NCBI GenBank assembly: GCA_964573705.1
Contig: CAZNLT010000009.1
Location: 1-64,000, forward strand
Length of the DNA: 64,000 nt
Reading direction: 5' to 3'
Source: JAABSQ01 sp964573705
GTDB lineage: Bacteria > Desulfobacterota > Desulfobacteria > Desulfobacterales > Desulfococcaceae
The notes under the pieces were generated by a model. It was not told where the DNA came from and made no database searches. It worked only from the letters and a program-made list of their open reading frames with translations. Positions 50,698 to 60,071 of this stretch are shown piece by piece; position 1 is the first letter of the stretch, and each line of letters begins with the position of its first letter. The position numbers were made by a program, and so were the translations under genes.

Positions 50698-51524
50698 GCC
50701 GGGAACACGCCCCGTTGGCCCGGGAGCGGCGGGCCGCATTCGCGGAGACCCTGAGTCAGGTCCGGAACACCCTCTCTTTCATGGCCGATCTGGGGTGCCG
50801 CGGATTCGACCTTTCGGGGGAGGCCCTCGATATTCTGGATCGGCTGGGTAAAATCGACCGGCCGCAAACGCCGAAGCGGCAGGAGCAACCGGCTGCCGCG
50901 AAAAGGAAGGATCCTCCTGCTGAATCGAAGCCCTGGAAAAAGCCGGAAACCCCGGCGGAATCGATCCGCCCCGAATCCCTGAAAGATATTCGGGAAGATC
51001 TGGGGGAATGCCGGCGCTGCAAGCTATGCGAGCGTCGCACTCATATCGTTTTCGGCGCCGGAAATGCCGGGGCCCGGCTGATGTTTGTGGGGGAAGGCCC
51101 CGGACGGGATGAAGACCTTCAAGGGGAACCTTTTGTCGGGGCCGCGGGCCGGCTCCTGACCAAGATCATTCAGGCGATTCAACTCACCCGGAAAGAGGTG
51201 TATATCGCCAACATCATCAAATGCCGTCCTCCGGGAAACCGGAATCCGGAGCCCGAGGAGATTCGAACCTGCTATCCTTTTCTGGAACGTCAGATTCAGG
51301 CGATACGACCGGAATTCATCTGCGCCCTGGGAAGTTTCGCCGCCCGGACCCTGTTGAGCACGACCCAGCCCATTTCCCGACTGAGGGGACGTTTTCATAA
51401 TTACAAAGGGATCCGGGTGGTCCCTACCTTCCACCCCGCCTTCCTTCTTCGCAATCCGGAGCGGAAGCGGGATGTCTGGGAGGATATGAAAATGCTTATG
51501 CGGGAGATGGGCCATGAAATCTGA
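50694..51524 (+). CDS. Uracil-DNA glycosylase (family 4/5, iron-sulfur type)
   Basis: The 276-residue protein removes uracil from DNA. A charged low-complexity N-terminal extension (about 1-95) precedes the catalytic domain. The first Fe-S cysteines are in ECRRCKLC, then come motif 1 (GEGPGRDEDLQGEPFVG), KCRPPGNRNPEPEE and TCYPFLE with further cluster cysteines, and motif 2 (HPAFLLRNP). Start GTG 50694 overlaps the coaBC stop; the end overlaps the NfeD gene by 11 bases, so coaBC-udg-nfeD is one transcript. Confidence 0.92.
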   Translation: MSREHAPLARERRAAFAETLSQVRNTLSFMADLGCRGFDLSGEALDILDRLGKIDRPQTPKRQEQPAAAKRKDPPAESKPWKKPETPAESIRPESLKDIREDLGECRRCKLCERRTHIVFGAGNAGARLMFVGEGPGRDEDLQGEPFVGAAGRLLTKIIQAIQLTRKEVYIANIIKCRPPGNRNPEPEEIRTCYPFLERQIQAIRPEFICALGSFAARTLLSTTQPISRLRGRFHNYKGIRVVPTFHPAFLLRNPERKRDVWEDMKMLMREMGHEI

Positions 51525-52872
51525 TCTCGTTTTTTCCGTCCTCGCTGTTCTGTTCTTCTTTATCCCGCTTCCGGCCGACCTGAAGGCCGAGGAGCCCGGC
51601 GACATCTATATTATTTCCATTTCGGACCCCATCGGTCCGGGGGTCTCCGGTTTTGTAGCGTCCGGCATCGAAGAGGCCAATGCGGAAGCGGCAGAGTGCC
51701 TGATCATTCTCCTGAATACCCCCGGCGGTCTGGTGGATGCCATGCGGGATATCGTGCAGACCGTTCTGGGAAGCGGGGCGCCCGTGGTGGTCTATGTGGC
51801 GCCCCCGGGGGCCCGGGCCGCATCGGCCGGGGTGTTGATCACCTTGGCGGCGGATATCGCGGCCATGGCTCCGGGCACCAATATCGGCGCGGCCCATCCG
51901 GTCGGCGCCGGCGGAGCGGAAATGGAAGGCCCCATGGCCGACAAGGTCCTGAATGATATGGCTGCCTATGCCCGGACCCTTGCGGAACGCCGGGGCCGGA
52001 ATGTGGAATGGGCTGAAAAGGCGGTTCGGGAGTCGGTATCGGCTACGGAAAACGAGGCTTTGGAAGAGGGGGTCATCGACCTGATCGCCGCCGATATGGA
52101 GGACCTGATTCAAAAACTCGACGGCCGGACGGTGGCGGGGAAAAAGAAGCTGAATCTTCAAAACGCCCGGCAAGTGCCGATAGAGCCGAATTTTCGCACT
52201 CAGGTCCTCAAAGCCGTCAGTGATCCCAATATCGCCTTTATCTTGCTGATGATCGGGCTGGCCGGCCTCTATTTCGAGCTGGCCCAGCCCGGGGCCATTT
52301 TTCCCGGTGTCATCGGGGGGATCAGCCTGATTCTGGCATTTTTCGCCCTTCAGACCCTTCCGGTCAATTATGCCGGGGTGCTTTTGATTATCGCGGGCCT
52401 GGTTTTGTTTCTTCTGGAAATCAAAATCACCAGCTACGGGCTGTTGAGCCTGGCCGGAATCGGAAGCCTGTTTCTGGGCTCCCTGATGCTGTTCGAGAGG
52501 GAAATGCCGGGGTTTCGCCTGTCCTGGAGCGTGCTCATCACCACGGTGGCGATGTTTTCCGGGTTTTTTATCGCGGTGGTGGCCCTGGTCTGTCGATCTC
52601 AATTTCTTCAACCGAAAACCGGCGCGGACGGATTGATCGGACAATCGGGAGAGGTTCGGGAGGCGCTTTCCCCCCGGGGAAAGGTCTTCATCCACGGAGA
52701 AATCTGGAACGCGGTTTCGCAAACCCCGGTGCTTCCGGGGGAGGCCGTCCGGGTCATCGGGGTCCAAGGGCTTCTCCTTGAGGTTCAGCCTCTGGCGCTG
52801 ATTGAAACGAATTCGGGCAAAGCGGCGCGGCCCCAGGGGAGGGCGCCCGGAAACTCGCTGAAGAAACCCTAA
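51514..52872 (+). CDS. NfeD-type membrane protein with ClpP-like protease domain
   Basis: The 452-residue protein has a signal/anchor at the N-terminus, a ClpP-like serine protease domain (about 30-210; LNTPGGLVDAM and the active-site serine in ARAASAGVLI), four to five membrane helices (about 235-360), and a C-terminal NfeD OB-fold (GADGLIGQSGEVRE). It is the long NfeD1b form that works with a slipin partner. The slipin gene follows 20 bases later, the standard pairing. The lysine general base expected near NVEWAEKAVRES can be seen. Confidence 0.9.
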   Translation: MKSDLVFSVLAVLFFFIPLPADLKAEEPGDIYIISISDPIGPGVSGFVASGIEEANAEAAECLIILLNTPGGLVDAMRDIVQTVLGSGAPVVVYVAPPGARAASAGVLITLAADIAAMAPGTNIGAAHPVGAGGAEMEGPMADKVLNDMAAYARTLAERRGRNVEWAEKAVRESVSATENEALEEGVIDLIAADMEDLIQKLDGRTVAGKKKLNLQNARQVPIEPNFRTQVLKAVSDPNIAFILLMIGLAGLYFELAQPGAIFPGVIGGISLILAFFALQTLPVNYAGVLLIIAGLVLFLLEIKITSYGLLSLAGIGSLFLGSLMLFEREMPGFRLSWSVLITTVAMFSGFFIAVVALVCRSQFLQPKTGADGLIGQSGEVREALSPRGKVFIHGEIWNAVSQTPVLPGEAVRVIGVQGLLLEVQPLALIETNSGKAARPQGRAPGNSLKKP

Positions 52873-52892
52873 CAAAAGGCGGGAGGTATATA

Positions 52893-53651
52893 ATGCCGAT
52901 TATCCTGATCGTCATTCTCATCCTGACGGCGCTCTTTCTCTGGGCCGCCATTCGGGTCCTGAATGAATATGAGCGGGGGGTGATTTTTCGGCTGGGGCGG
53001 GTGATTCGGATCAAGGGCCCCGGTTTGATCATCCTGGTTCCGGTCATCGATAAAATTGTGCGGGTGAGTCTGCGGCTGGTCGTCATGGATGTCGATCCCC
53101 AGGACGTCATCACCCGGGACAACGTCTCGGTCAAGGTCAATGCGGTGATCTATTTCCGGGTGATCGATCCGATCAAGGCGGTCATCGAGGTGGAGGATTA
53201 CCGGTATGCCATCGGCCAGCTGGCCCAGACCACCCTGCGCTCCATCTGCGGCCAGGCGGAACTGGATGAACTGCTGTCCGAACGGGAGAAGATCAATTCC
53301 AGTATCCAGGAAATTCTGGATACCCAGACCGACCCCTGGGGAATCAAGGTCACCACCGTGGAATTGAAACATATCGACCTTCCCCAGGAGATGCAGCGGG
53401 CCATGGCACGGCAGGCCGAGGCGGAAAGAGACCGGCGGGCCAAGGTGATCAACGCCGAAGGGGAATTTCAGGCCGCGGCCCGGCTGGCCGATGCGGCCGA
53501 AATCATCGAAGCCCGGCCCATCGCGCTTCAGCTTCGGTATCTTCAGACCATGAATGAAATGTCGGCCGAAAGAAACACCACCACCATCTTTCCGGTGCCC
53601 CTGGACCTGTTCAAACCGATTTTCGATCTGATTTCCAGACAGGGGAAATAG
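52893..53651 (+). CDS. Slipin (stomatin/SPFH-family membrane protein)
   Basis: The 252-residue protein has one N-terminal membrane helix (about 1-20) followed by an SPFH domain: EYERGVIFRLGRV, GPGLIILVPVIDK, VSVKVNAVIYFRV and a coiled-coil C-terminus (EAERDRRAKVINAEGEFQAA). Slipins form membrane scaffolds and their C-terminus is the substrate of the NfeD protease encoded just upstream. A GCGGGAGG site precedes it. Confidence 0.94.
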   Translation: MPIILIVILILTALFLWAAIRVLNEYERGVIFRLGRVIRIKGPGLIILVPVIDKIVRVSLRLVVMDVDPQDVITRDNVSVKVNAVIYFRVIDPIKAVIEVEDYRYAIGQLAQTTLRSICGQAELDELLSEREKINSSIQEILDTQTDPWGIKVTTVELKHIDLPQEMQRAMARQAEAERDRRAKVINAEGEFQAAARLADAAEIIEARPIALQLRYLQTMNEMSAERNTTTIFPVPLDLFKPIFDLISRQGK

Positions 53652-53703
53652 CCGGCATTGGGTCTTTTTTTATCGGCCGAAGTTCAAAAGCCTGCTTTCC
53701 CGG

Positions 53704-53733
53704 TTGACAGCATAAGAACAATTAATTTATAAA
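53704..53733 (+). promoter_or_regulatory. Predicted sigma-70 promoter for the Rho-N-like gene and downstream genes
   Basis: TTGACA (53704-53709) is followed after 18 bases by TATAAA (53728-53733), about 95 bases before ATG 53829. It is a near-consensus promoter in the right direction. Confidence 0.6.
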
Positions 53734-53828
53734 ACACATTTTTCCAATTCCACGAATTATGCAGATAATGCCAGGGTGGGGGTTCACCTCCGCTTCTACT
53801 TTTTTGAAAGAAAGGAGCACGACGGAAG

Positions 53829-54149
53829 ATGGCCAAGAAAGAAGCCAAAGAAAAACCCCTTGAAAAGATGACCGCGAAAGAACTGAGGGAACTTGCCATG
53901 TCTCTGGAGGAGATTACCGGGGCCAGCGGCATGAACAAGACGGAGCTGATCAGCGCCATTCGAAAGGCACGGGGTATCCAGGAGCCGGTCGGCCGAAAAA
54001 AGAGCGGCTCCGTTCGGGAAATAAAACACAAGATGAAGGAGCTGAAAGCCAAACGGGAAGCCGCCTTGAAAGAAGAGGATGAAAAAATGGCCGACGTCTT
54101 GCGGAAACGGATACTCCGGCTCAAGAAAAAGACCCGGCGGGTCGCTTGA
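53829..54149 (+). CDS. Stand-alone Rho N-terminal (SAP-like) domain protein
   Basis: The 106-residue, very basic protein has a Rho-N/SAP-like helix-extended-helix module in its first half (KMTAKELRELAMSLEEITGASGMNKTELISAIRKA), the fold that starts the transcription terminator Rho. A coiled, lysine-rich second half follows (REIKHKMKELKAKREAALKEE). There is no ATPase, so it is an isolated nucleic-acid-binding domain. It may modulate termination or RNA binding; its role is unknown. A GAAAGGAG site precedes the start. Confidence 0.8.
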   Translation: MAKKEAKEKPLEKMTAKELRELAMSLEEITGASGMNKTELISAIRKARGIQEPVGRKKSGSVREIKHKMKELKAKREAALKEEDEKMADVLRKRILRLKKKTRRVA

Positions 54150-54204
54150 TTCCGGTGAATTCATTTTTCCGAAAATCCGCCGGCGAATACGCCGGAGGGC
54201 CGCT

Positions 54205-54792
54205 TTGAAAATCGACCCGAATCGGTTGGCTTTTGACATCGACGGGGTGGTGGCCGACACCATGCATCTGTTCCTGGATATCGCCCGTGAGGATTTCAAT
54301 ATTCGGGATCTTCGGTACCAAGACATCACCTGCTATATGCTGGAAGAGTGTCTGAACCTCGAAGAAGCGGTGATCGAATCCATTGTGGTGAAACTCCTGG
54401 ACGGCAGCCGGGATGCGGGGCTGCGGCCGATCCCGGGGGCCCCGGAGGTTCTGGAACGGTTGGGCAACGACCACGGACCTGTGCGGTTCGTGACCGCCCG
54501 CCCCGACGATGAAGCCATTCGGGAGTGGATGCACCGAATCATGCCGCTTCCGCCTTCCCATCTGGACATCGTGGCCACCGGTTCTTTCGAGGCCAAAGCC
54601 ACGGTGCTTCGGGAAAAGGGGATATCCCATTTCGTGGAAGACCGGCTGGAAACCTGTTTTCTGCTTCAGGAGGAAGGGCTTACACCGATCCTGTTCAAGC
54701 AGCCCTGGAACCGGGAATCCCATCCCTTTGTGGAGGTGGAAAACTGGAAGGAACTGGCCGCTCTGATCGATTTTCCGGACCGGAATTCATGA
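54205..54792 (+). CDS. HAD-superfamily phosphatase-like protein
   Basis: The 195-residue HAD protein has LAFDIDGVVADTM at the start (nucleophile and general acid aspartates of motif I), FVTARPDDE (motif II) and FVEDRLETCF (motif IV region), so all main catalytic positions are present. It resembles 5'(3')-nucleotidase-type HADs. The start is TTG 54205 with a perfect GGAGGG site 5 bases upstream; upstream ATG codons give non-coding sequence. Its end overlaps xerC by 4 bases (ATGA). Confidence 0.83.
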   Translation: MKIDPNRLAFDIDGVVADTMHLFLDIAREDFNIRDLRYQDITCYMLEECLNLEEAVIESIVVKLLDGSRDAGLRPIPGAPEVLERLGNDHGPVRFVTARPDDEAIREWMHRIMPLPPSHLDIVATGSFEAKATVLREKGISHFVEDRLETCFLLQEEGLTPILFKQPWNRESHPFVEVENWKELAALIDFPDRNS

Positions 54793-55694
54793 AGGACCGG
54801 ATCGAAGCCTTTATCGGGGCCCTGGCCTTTGAAAAAGGGTATTCCGACAGCACCTGCCGGGCTTATCGGTCCGATCTCGCAGAATTTTCCGAATACCTCG
54901 AGCCTCTGAGGCCGGAGAATGAATCGGCGCCGATGGGCCCCGAGGGGGTGGACGGCCGGATGATTCGAGGCTATCTGGGATATCTTCACCGAAAGAACAA
55001 GAAGAGCACCATTTCCAGGAAATTGGCGGCGGTTCGGTCCTTTTTCGGTTTCCTGATTCAGCGGGAAGAAATTCAGGCCGACCCCACCGATCAGGTGGCG
55101 ACCCCGAAACAAGAGAAGCCGATTCCTGAATATCTTTCGGTGGATGATATGTTCCGGCTGCTGGAATCGATCGACACCGACACCCTGCTGGGCCGCCGAA
55201 ACAAGGCCCTGTTTGAAACCCTCTATTCCGGCGGAATCCGGATTTCCGAATTGGTGGGGATGAACCTCTTCGATGTCGATTATTCCCGGGGGCTGATCCG
55301 GGTGAAGGGAAAAGGCGACCGGGAGCGGATCGTGCCGGTGGGGCCGAAAGCCCTGAATGCGGTTTTGCACTATCGAAAGACCTTACAGGCTGAAGAGAAG
55401 ATTTCAATGGAGACCGACGGCCCCCTCTTTTTGAACAAGGATCTCGGCCGGCTGTCGGCCCGATCCGTTCGGCGCATTTTAGAGAAACTCACCCGGGAAT
55501 GCGGGCTCCTGGTGTCGATATCGCCCCATGGGGTGCGTCATTCCTATGCCAGCCACATGCTCGATTCCGGTGCGGATCTGCGGTCCCTTCAGGAATTGTT
55601 GGGCCATAAAAATCTGTCCACCACACAAAAATACACCCATGTCAGTATCGAAAAGCTGATGGAGACCTATGACAAGGCCCATCCCCGCAAATAA
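54789..55694 (+). CDS. xerC: Site-specific tyrosine recombinase XerC
   Basis: The 301-residue protein partners with XerD at dif to resolve chromosome dimers. A SAM-like DNA-binding domain (about 1-90) precedes the catalytic domain with GGIRISELVGM (Arg), VKGKGDRERIVPVG (Lys), HGVRHSYASHML (H-x-x-R) and LGHKNLSTTQKYTH (His, with the nucleophile Tyr). It sits directly upstream of hslV, the same order (xerC-hslV-hslU) as in several Firmicutes and deltaproteobacteria. Confidence 0.95.
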   Translation: MKDRIEAFIGALAFEKGYSDSTCRAYRSDLAEFSEYLEPLRPENESAPMGPEGVDGRMIRGYLGYLHRKNKKSTISRKLAAVRSFFGFLIQREEIQADPTDQVATPKQEKPIPEYLSVDDMFRLLESIDTDTLLGRRNKALFETLYSGGIRISELVGMNLFDVDYSRGLIRVKGKGDRERIVPVGPKALNAVLHYRKTLQAEEKISMETDGPLFLNKDLGRLSARSVRRILEKLTRECGLLVSISPHGVRHSYASHMLDSGADLRSLQELLGHKNLSTTQKYTHVSIEKLMETYDKAHPRK

Positions 55695-55718
55695 ATGCTT
55701 TCCGAAAAGGATGAACCC

Positions 55719-56252
55719 ATGAAAACCTTTCACGGCACCACCATCCTGGCGGTTCGCCACCGGGGAAAAATCTGCGTGGCCGGGGACGGCCAGGTCACCC
55801 TGGGGGATAACATCGTCAAACACCAGGCCCGAAAGGTGCGGCGGATCTATAATGAAAAAATCGTGGTCGGATTCGCCGGGGCTTCGGCCGACGCCCTCAA
55901 CCTGTCCGAACGGCTGGAAGGCAAGCTGGAACGCTACAACGGCAATTTGACCCGCAGCGCCGTGGAACTGGCCCGGGACTGGCGTACCGACAAATACCTT
56001 CGCCGGCTGGAGGCGATGATGATCGCCGCCGATGAAGCCAGCATGTATCTGATCTCGGGAAACGGGGATGTGATCGAGCCGGACGAAGGCGTAGCGGCCA
56101 TCGGTTCCGGCGGTGTGGCGGCCCAGGCCGCCGCGATGGCCCTGGTCCAAAAAAGCGATCTCGACGCTCGGTCGATCGTGGAAGAAGCCATGAAGATCGC
56201 CGCCGCCATCTGCATCTATACCAATAATGTCATTACACTTGAAACCCTGTAG
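55719..56252 (+). CDS. hslV: ATP-dependent protease subunit HslV
   Basis: HslV is the proteolytic chamber of the HslUV protease. The 177-residue protein matches the family length. The mature N-terminal nucleophile threonine follows a short propeptide (MKTFHG-TTILAV), then RHRGKICVAGDGQVTLG and the typical GSGGVAAQAAAMAL. The start is set at ATG 55719, preceded by AAGGATGAA; an upstream ATG (55695) would add 8 unlikely residues. It is followed by hslU. Confidence 0.95.
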   Translation: MKTFHGTTILAVRHRGKICVAGDGQVTLGDNIVKHQARKVRRIYNEKIVVGFAGASADALNLSERLEGKLERYNGNLTRSAVELARDWRTDKYLRRLEAMMIAADEASMYLISGNGDVIEPDEGVAAIGSGGVAAQAAAMALVQKSDLDARSIVEEAMKIAAAICIYTNNVITLETL

Positions 56253-56380
56253 CGGGTCCCCGGGGCCTGATTCGAATTTCGCGTTTATCGGTCCGGTGGG
56301 TTTGAATACCTCGGCGGGATTCTTATGTTGTTGGAACGGACTTTTTTTCCCATCGAATCGAATGAACAAGGGGTTGACCC

Positions 56381-57760
56381 ATGAGTGATTTAAAACCATC
56401 CGAAATCGTCACCGAACTGGATAAATACATAATCGGTCAGCACCGGGCCAAACGATCCGTGGCCATTGCGCTGCGCAACCGGTGGCGCAGACGACAACTT
56501 GCGCCGGAGCTTGGGGAGGAGATCGCTCCCAAGAACATTATCCTGATCGGCCCCACCGGGGTCGGAAAGACCGAGATTTCCCGCCGGCTGTCCAAATTGA
56601 CCGATTCCCCTTTCAACAAGGTGGAGGCATCCAAATTCACCGAGGTGGGGTATGTGGGCCGGGATGTGGAATCGATGGTCCGGGACCTGGTGGAGATCAC
56701 CGTCAACACCATGAAGCTGCGGGAGCAGGAGGCGGTCAAAGACAAGGCCCGCCGAATCGCCGAAGAGCGTCTTTTGGACCTGCTGCTGCCCAAATCCAGA
56801 GAATCCCACGGAAACCGGGACGAAAACACGGAAGGCTCTTCGGTGGAGCTGGTCACCCCGGAGCGCACCGGCGCGTCATCCACCCGGGAAAAGCTTCGCG
56901 GCATGCTTCGAAAAGGCAAGCTGGACGACCGGTATGTGGACCTGGACGTCTCCGACCGGTCCATGCCGATGGTGGAGATTTTCTCCAATGCCGGCATGGA
57001 GGAACTGGGAGTCAATTTCAAAGACATGTTCAGCAACCTCATGCCCAAAAACACCAAGCGGCGCAAGGTGAAGGTCTCCGAGGCCATGGATCTTCTGGCC
57101 CAGGAAGAGGCCCAGAATCTGGTGGACATGGACAAGGTGGTCAAGGAATCCATCGAAAAGGTGGAGCAGTCGGGGATCATCTTTCTGGACGAGATCGATA
57201 AGATCGTGGGCAAGGATTCGGGCGGGGGCCACGGCCCGGATGTTTCCCGGGAAGGGGTGCAGCGGGATTTGCTGCCGCTGGTGGAAGGCTCCACCGTCAC
57301 CACCAAATACGGCCCGGTCAAAACCGATCATGTCCTCTTTATTGCGGCGGGGGCTTTTCATGCCATCAAGCCCTCGGATATGATTCCGGAACTTCAGGGT
57401 CGGTTTCCCATTCGGGTGGAGCTCGATTCACTCAGCCGGGAAGACTTCATCAAGATTTTGACCGAACCGAGAAACGCCCTGACCCTGCAGTATGAAGCGC
57501 TTCTCAAGACCGAAGGGGTGGCGGTGGTTTTTAAGGAAGACGCGGTGGAGACCATCGCCCAATATGCCCAGGAGGTCAACGAAAACACCGAAAACATCGG
57601 GGCCCGTCGGCTTCATACCATCCTGGAATGCCTTCTGGAGGATATCCTGTTCGATGCACCGGACATGAAGGAGAAGCGCGTAGTCATCGACCGGGGGTAT
57701 GTCGAGGACAAGCTTCAGGACATTAAATCGGACGAAGACCTGAGCCGGTACATTCTTTAG
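56381..57760 (+). CDS. hslU: ATP-dependent protease ATPase subunit HslU
   Basis: HslU unfolds proteins and feeds them to HslV. The 459-residue protein has Walker A GPTGVGKTEI, an I domain (about 110-240, RESHGNRDENTEG...), Walker B IIFLDEIDKI and the C-terminal sensor and HslV-docking end (DLSRYIL). It follows hslV by 128 bases and is followed by argB 9 bases later, so the protease and arginine genes may be cotranscribed. Confidence 0.97.
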   Translation: MSDLKPSEIVTELDKYIIGQHRAKRSVAIALRNRWRRRQLAPELGEEIAPKNIILIGPTGVGKTEISRRLSKLTDSPFNKVEASKFTEVGYVGRDVESMVRDLVEITVNTMKLREQEAVKDKARRIAEERLLDLLLPKSRESHGNRDENTEGSSVELVTPERTGASSTREKLRGMLRKGKLDDRYVDLDVSDRSMPMVEIFSNAGMEELGVNFKDMFSNLMPKNTKRRKVKVSEAMDLLAQEEAQNLVDMDKVVKESIEKVEQSGIIFLDEIDKIVGKDSGGGHGPDVSREGVQRDLLPLVEGSTVTTKYGPVKTDHVLFIAAGAFHAIKPSDMIPELQGRFPIRVELDSLSREDFIKILTEPRNALTLQYEALLKTEGVAVVFKEDAVETIAQYAQEVNENTENIGARRLHTILECLLEDILFDAPDMKEKRVVIDRGYVEDKLQDIKSDEDLSRYIL

Positions 57761-57769
57761 GAGACGGAC

Positions 57770-58645
57770 ATGAACGAACAGGTCGCCGACATTCTGATCG
57801 AGGCCCTGCCGTACATCCGCCGGTTTTCCGGGATGACCATCGTCATCAAGTACGGCGGCCATGCCATGGTGGACGAGCAGCTCAAGGAGGATTTTGCCCG
57901 GGACATCACTCTTTTGAAGCTTATCGGGATCAATCCGGTGGTGGTCCACGGCGGCGGTCCCCAGATCAGCAAGGTCCTGGAACAGATGGGGATCGCCTCC
58001 AGATTCGTCCGCGGAATGCGCCTCACCGACGCCCCCACCATGGATGTGGTGGAGATGGTGCTCGGCGGCAAGGTCAATAAATCGATCGTGGCCCAGATCA
58101 ATCAACAGGGGGGCAAGGCGGTGGGGCTTTCGGGCAAGGACGGGCGGCTGATCATGGCCAAAAAGATGCACATCGTTTATCAGGAAGACGAGACCAAACC
58201 GCCGGAGATCATCGATCCCGGCCTGGTGGGGGAGGTGACCCATGTGGACCCATCGGTCATCAACACCCTGACCGCCCGGGGATTTATCCCCATCATCGCC
58301 CCGGTGGGCGCCGGGGAGTCGGGAGAGACCTACAACATCAACGCCGATCTGGTGGCCGGCAAGATCGCCCAGGCCCTCTCCGCCGGCCGGTTCATTCTGC
58401 TCACCGATGTGGACGGGGTGCTCGATGAAGGGGGGGAACTGATCTCCTCCATCGATGCCGCCACCATCCAGCGGATGGTGGATGAAGGGTCCATCTCCGG
58501 CGGCATGATTCCCAAGATCGAACATGCCCTGGAGGCGCTTCAAAACGGGGTGGGAAAAACCCACATCATCAACGGCAAAAAACGGCACGCCCTGCTTCTG
58601 GAGCTTTTTACGGACAGCGGGATCGGGACTCAGGTGACGGTATGA
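57770..58645 (+). CDS. argB: Acetylglutamate kinase
   Basis: ArgB phosphorylates N-acetylglutamate in arginine synthesis. The 291-residue protein has the kinase motifs IVIKYGGHAM, VVHGGGPQI and LSGKDGRL, and the ATP-binding DVDGVLDEGG and GGMIPKIEHAL. A GGAGACGGAC site precedes it. Residues that shape the N-terminal helix of arginine-inhibited hexameric forms (EALPYIRRFSG) suggest it is the feedback-regulated type. It overlaps argD by 4 bases. Confidence 0.96.
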   Translation: MNEQVADILIEALPYIRRFSGMTIVIKYGGHAMVDEQLKEDFARDITLLKLIGINPVVVHGGGPQISKVLEQMGIASRFVRGMRLTDAPTMDVVEMVLGGKVNKSIVAQINQQGGKAVGLSGKDGRLIMAKKMHIVYQEDETKPPEIIDPGLVGEVTHVDPSVINTLTARGFIPIIAPVGAGESGETYNINADLVAGKIAQALSAGRFILLTDVDGVLDEGGELISSIDAATIQRMVDEGSISGGMIPKIEHALEALQNGVGKTHIINGKKRHALLLELFTDSGIGTQVTV

Positions 58646-59820
58646 CGGAAGCATTGAGAAAACAGGCGGATGCGGTCATGATGAGTACCTATCTTCGGCA
58701 GCCGGTGGTCCTGACCCGCGGCCGGGGATGCCGGGTCTGGGACAGCGAAGGAAAGTCCTACCTCGATTTTATCGGCGGCATCGCGGTCTGCTGTCTGGGT
58801 CACGGACATCCCCGGGTGGTTCGGGCTTTGTGCCGGCAGGCCGAAGCCCTGTTTCATGTGTCCAACCTATACTACACCGCTCCCCAGGTCGACCTGGCCG
58901 CCTGGCTGGTGGACCATTCTTTTGCGGACCGGGTTTTCTTCTGCAACAGCGGGGCGGAAGCCAATGAGGCCGCCATCAAGCTGGCCCGGCGGTATTTTCA
59001 TGAAAAGGGAGAGACCGGCCGGTTTCGAATCGTCTCCGCAGAAAAATCCTTTCACGGCCGCACCATGGCCGCTCTGTCGGCCACCGGTCAGGACAAGATC
59101 AAGACCGGTTTTTCACCGGTTCTGGAGGGCTTCGATTTTGTCCCCTTCAATGATCCGGAATCCGTCGAAAAGGCGGTGGAACCGGATACCTGCGCAGTGA
59201 TTCTGGAGCCGATTCAAGGCGAGGGCGGGGTGGTGGAACCGGACCCGGATTATTTAAAAAAGGTGCGGGAAATCTGCGACCGGTCCGGGGCTCTGCTGAT
59301 CCTGGATGAGATTCAGACCGGGGTGGGTCGAACCGGAAAGCTGTTTGCCCATTCTCATTTCGGGATCACACCCGATATTATGACCCTGGCCAAGGCCTTG
59401 GGCAACGGCCTTCCCATCGGGGCGATGCTGGCCACGGAAACGGTGGCGTCGGCTTTCGGTCCGGGGGCCCACGCCACCACCTTCGGCGGCACTCCGATCA
59501 TCACGGCCGCGGCACTGGAGACCCTCAAGACCCTGGAGGAAGAAGGGATCATCGATCATTGCGCCGAGATCGGGGCCTATTTCAAAGACCGCCTGATCGG
59601 CCTCCAGAAAGCCCATGAGAGCGTGGTCGAGGTCCGCGGAAGAGGGCTTTTGCTGGGCCTGGAACTGAGGGAATCGGGGGCCCCTCTGGTGACCGAGTGC
59701 CTGAGGCGCGGATTCCTGGTCAACTCTATTCAGGATCGCGTGCTGCGGTTTGCGCCGCCCCTGATCATTCAAAAAGAAGAGGTCGATTCGCTGGTGGAAT
59801 GTCTGGACAACCTGCTGTAA
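58642..59820 (+). CDS. argD: Acetylornithine aminotransferase
   Basis: ArgD transaminates N-acetylglutamate semialdehyde to N-acetylornithine. The 392-residue class III PLP enzyme has NSGAEANEAAIKLAR, SFHGRTMAAL, ILDEIQTGVGRTG and the PLP lysine in TLAKALGNGLPIGAM. It is the last gene before a 250-base gap that holds an inverted-repeat element; in many relatives the next gene would be argF. Confidence 0.95.
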   Translation: MTEALRKQADAVMMSTYLRQPVVLTRGRGCRVWDSEGKSYLDFIGGIAVCCLGHGHPRVVRALCRQAEALFHVSNLYYTAPQVDLAAWLVDHSFADRVFFCNSGAEANEAAIKLARRYFHEKGETGRFRIVSAEKSFHGRTMAALSATGQDKIKTGFSPVLEGFDFVPFNDPESVEKAVEPDTCAVILEPIQGEGGVVEPDPDYLKKVREICDRSGALLILDEIQTGVGRTGKLFAHSHFGITPDIMTLAKALGNGLPIGAMLATETVASAFGPGAHATTFGGTPIITAAALETLKTLEEEGIIDHCAEIGAYFKDRLIGLQKAHESVVEVRGRGLLLGLELRESGAPLVTECLRRGFLVNSIQDRVLRFAPPLIIQKEEVDSLVECLDNLL

Positions 59821-60071
59821 ATCTCGTGGATTGAATTGGATTGGAATCGGAAACGGGCTATGATCACCGTTTCGGCCACCCCGGGATATTTTCCCGGCCC
59901 GGCAAGAACTCGCTGTCGCTCAAACAGCTTCCCGGCCCGGGAAAATATCCCGGGGTGGCCTTCCTGCCATTCAGGTAAGTTTGGCCGAAACGATGATCAA
60001 AGCCCGGACAAGTGGTGCCGAAAACGGAAGACCGCTGACGGCGCAGAAATAAGAACATTCAGGAGTATTTC
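59821..60071. repeat. Nested inverted-repeat (REPIN/MITE-like) element between argD and argG
   Basis: The 250-base gap between argD and argG holds a nested palindrome. The inner arms are 24-bp perfect (59874-59897 and 59937-59960), each itself a small hairpin built on CCGGGA/TCCCGG. The outer arms match 22 of 24 bases (59855-59878 and 59982-60005). The loop includes ACTCGCTGTCGCTCAAACAG. No open frame is present. Such twin inverted hairpins are typical of REPIN/BIME or MITE-type repeats. The element sits where argF is usually found. Confidence 0.85.

Noticed and set aside
46809..55694. Two tyrosine recombinases (XerD and XerC) as signs of an integrated element
   Set aside because: They are the normal chromosomal Xer pair in length and motifs, with housekeeping neighbours and no att-like repeats.
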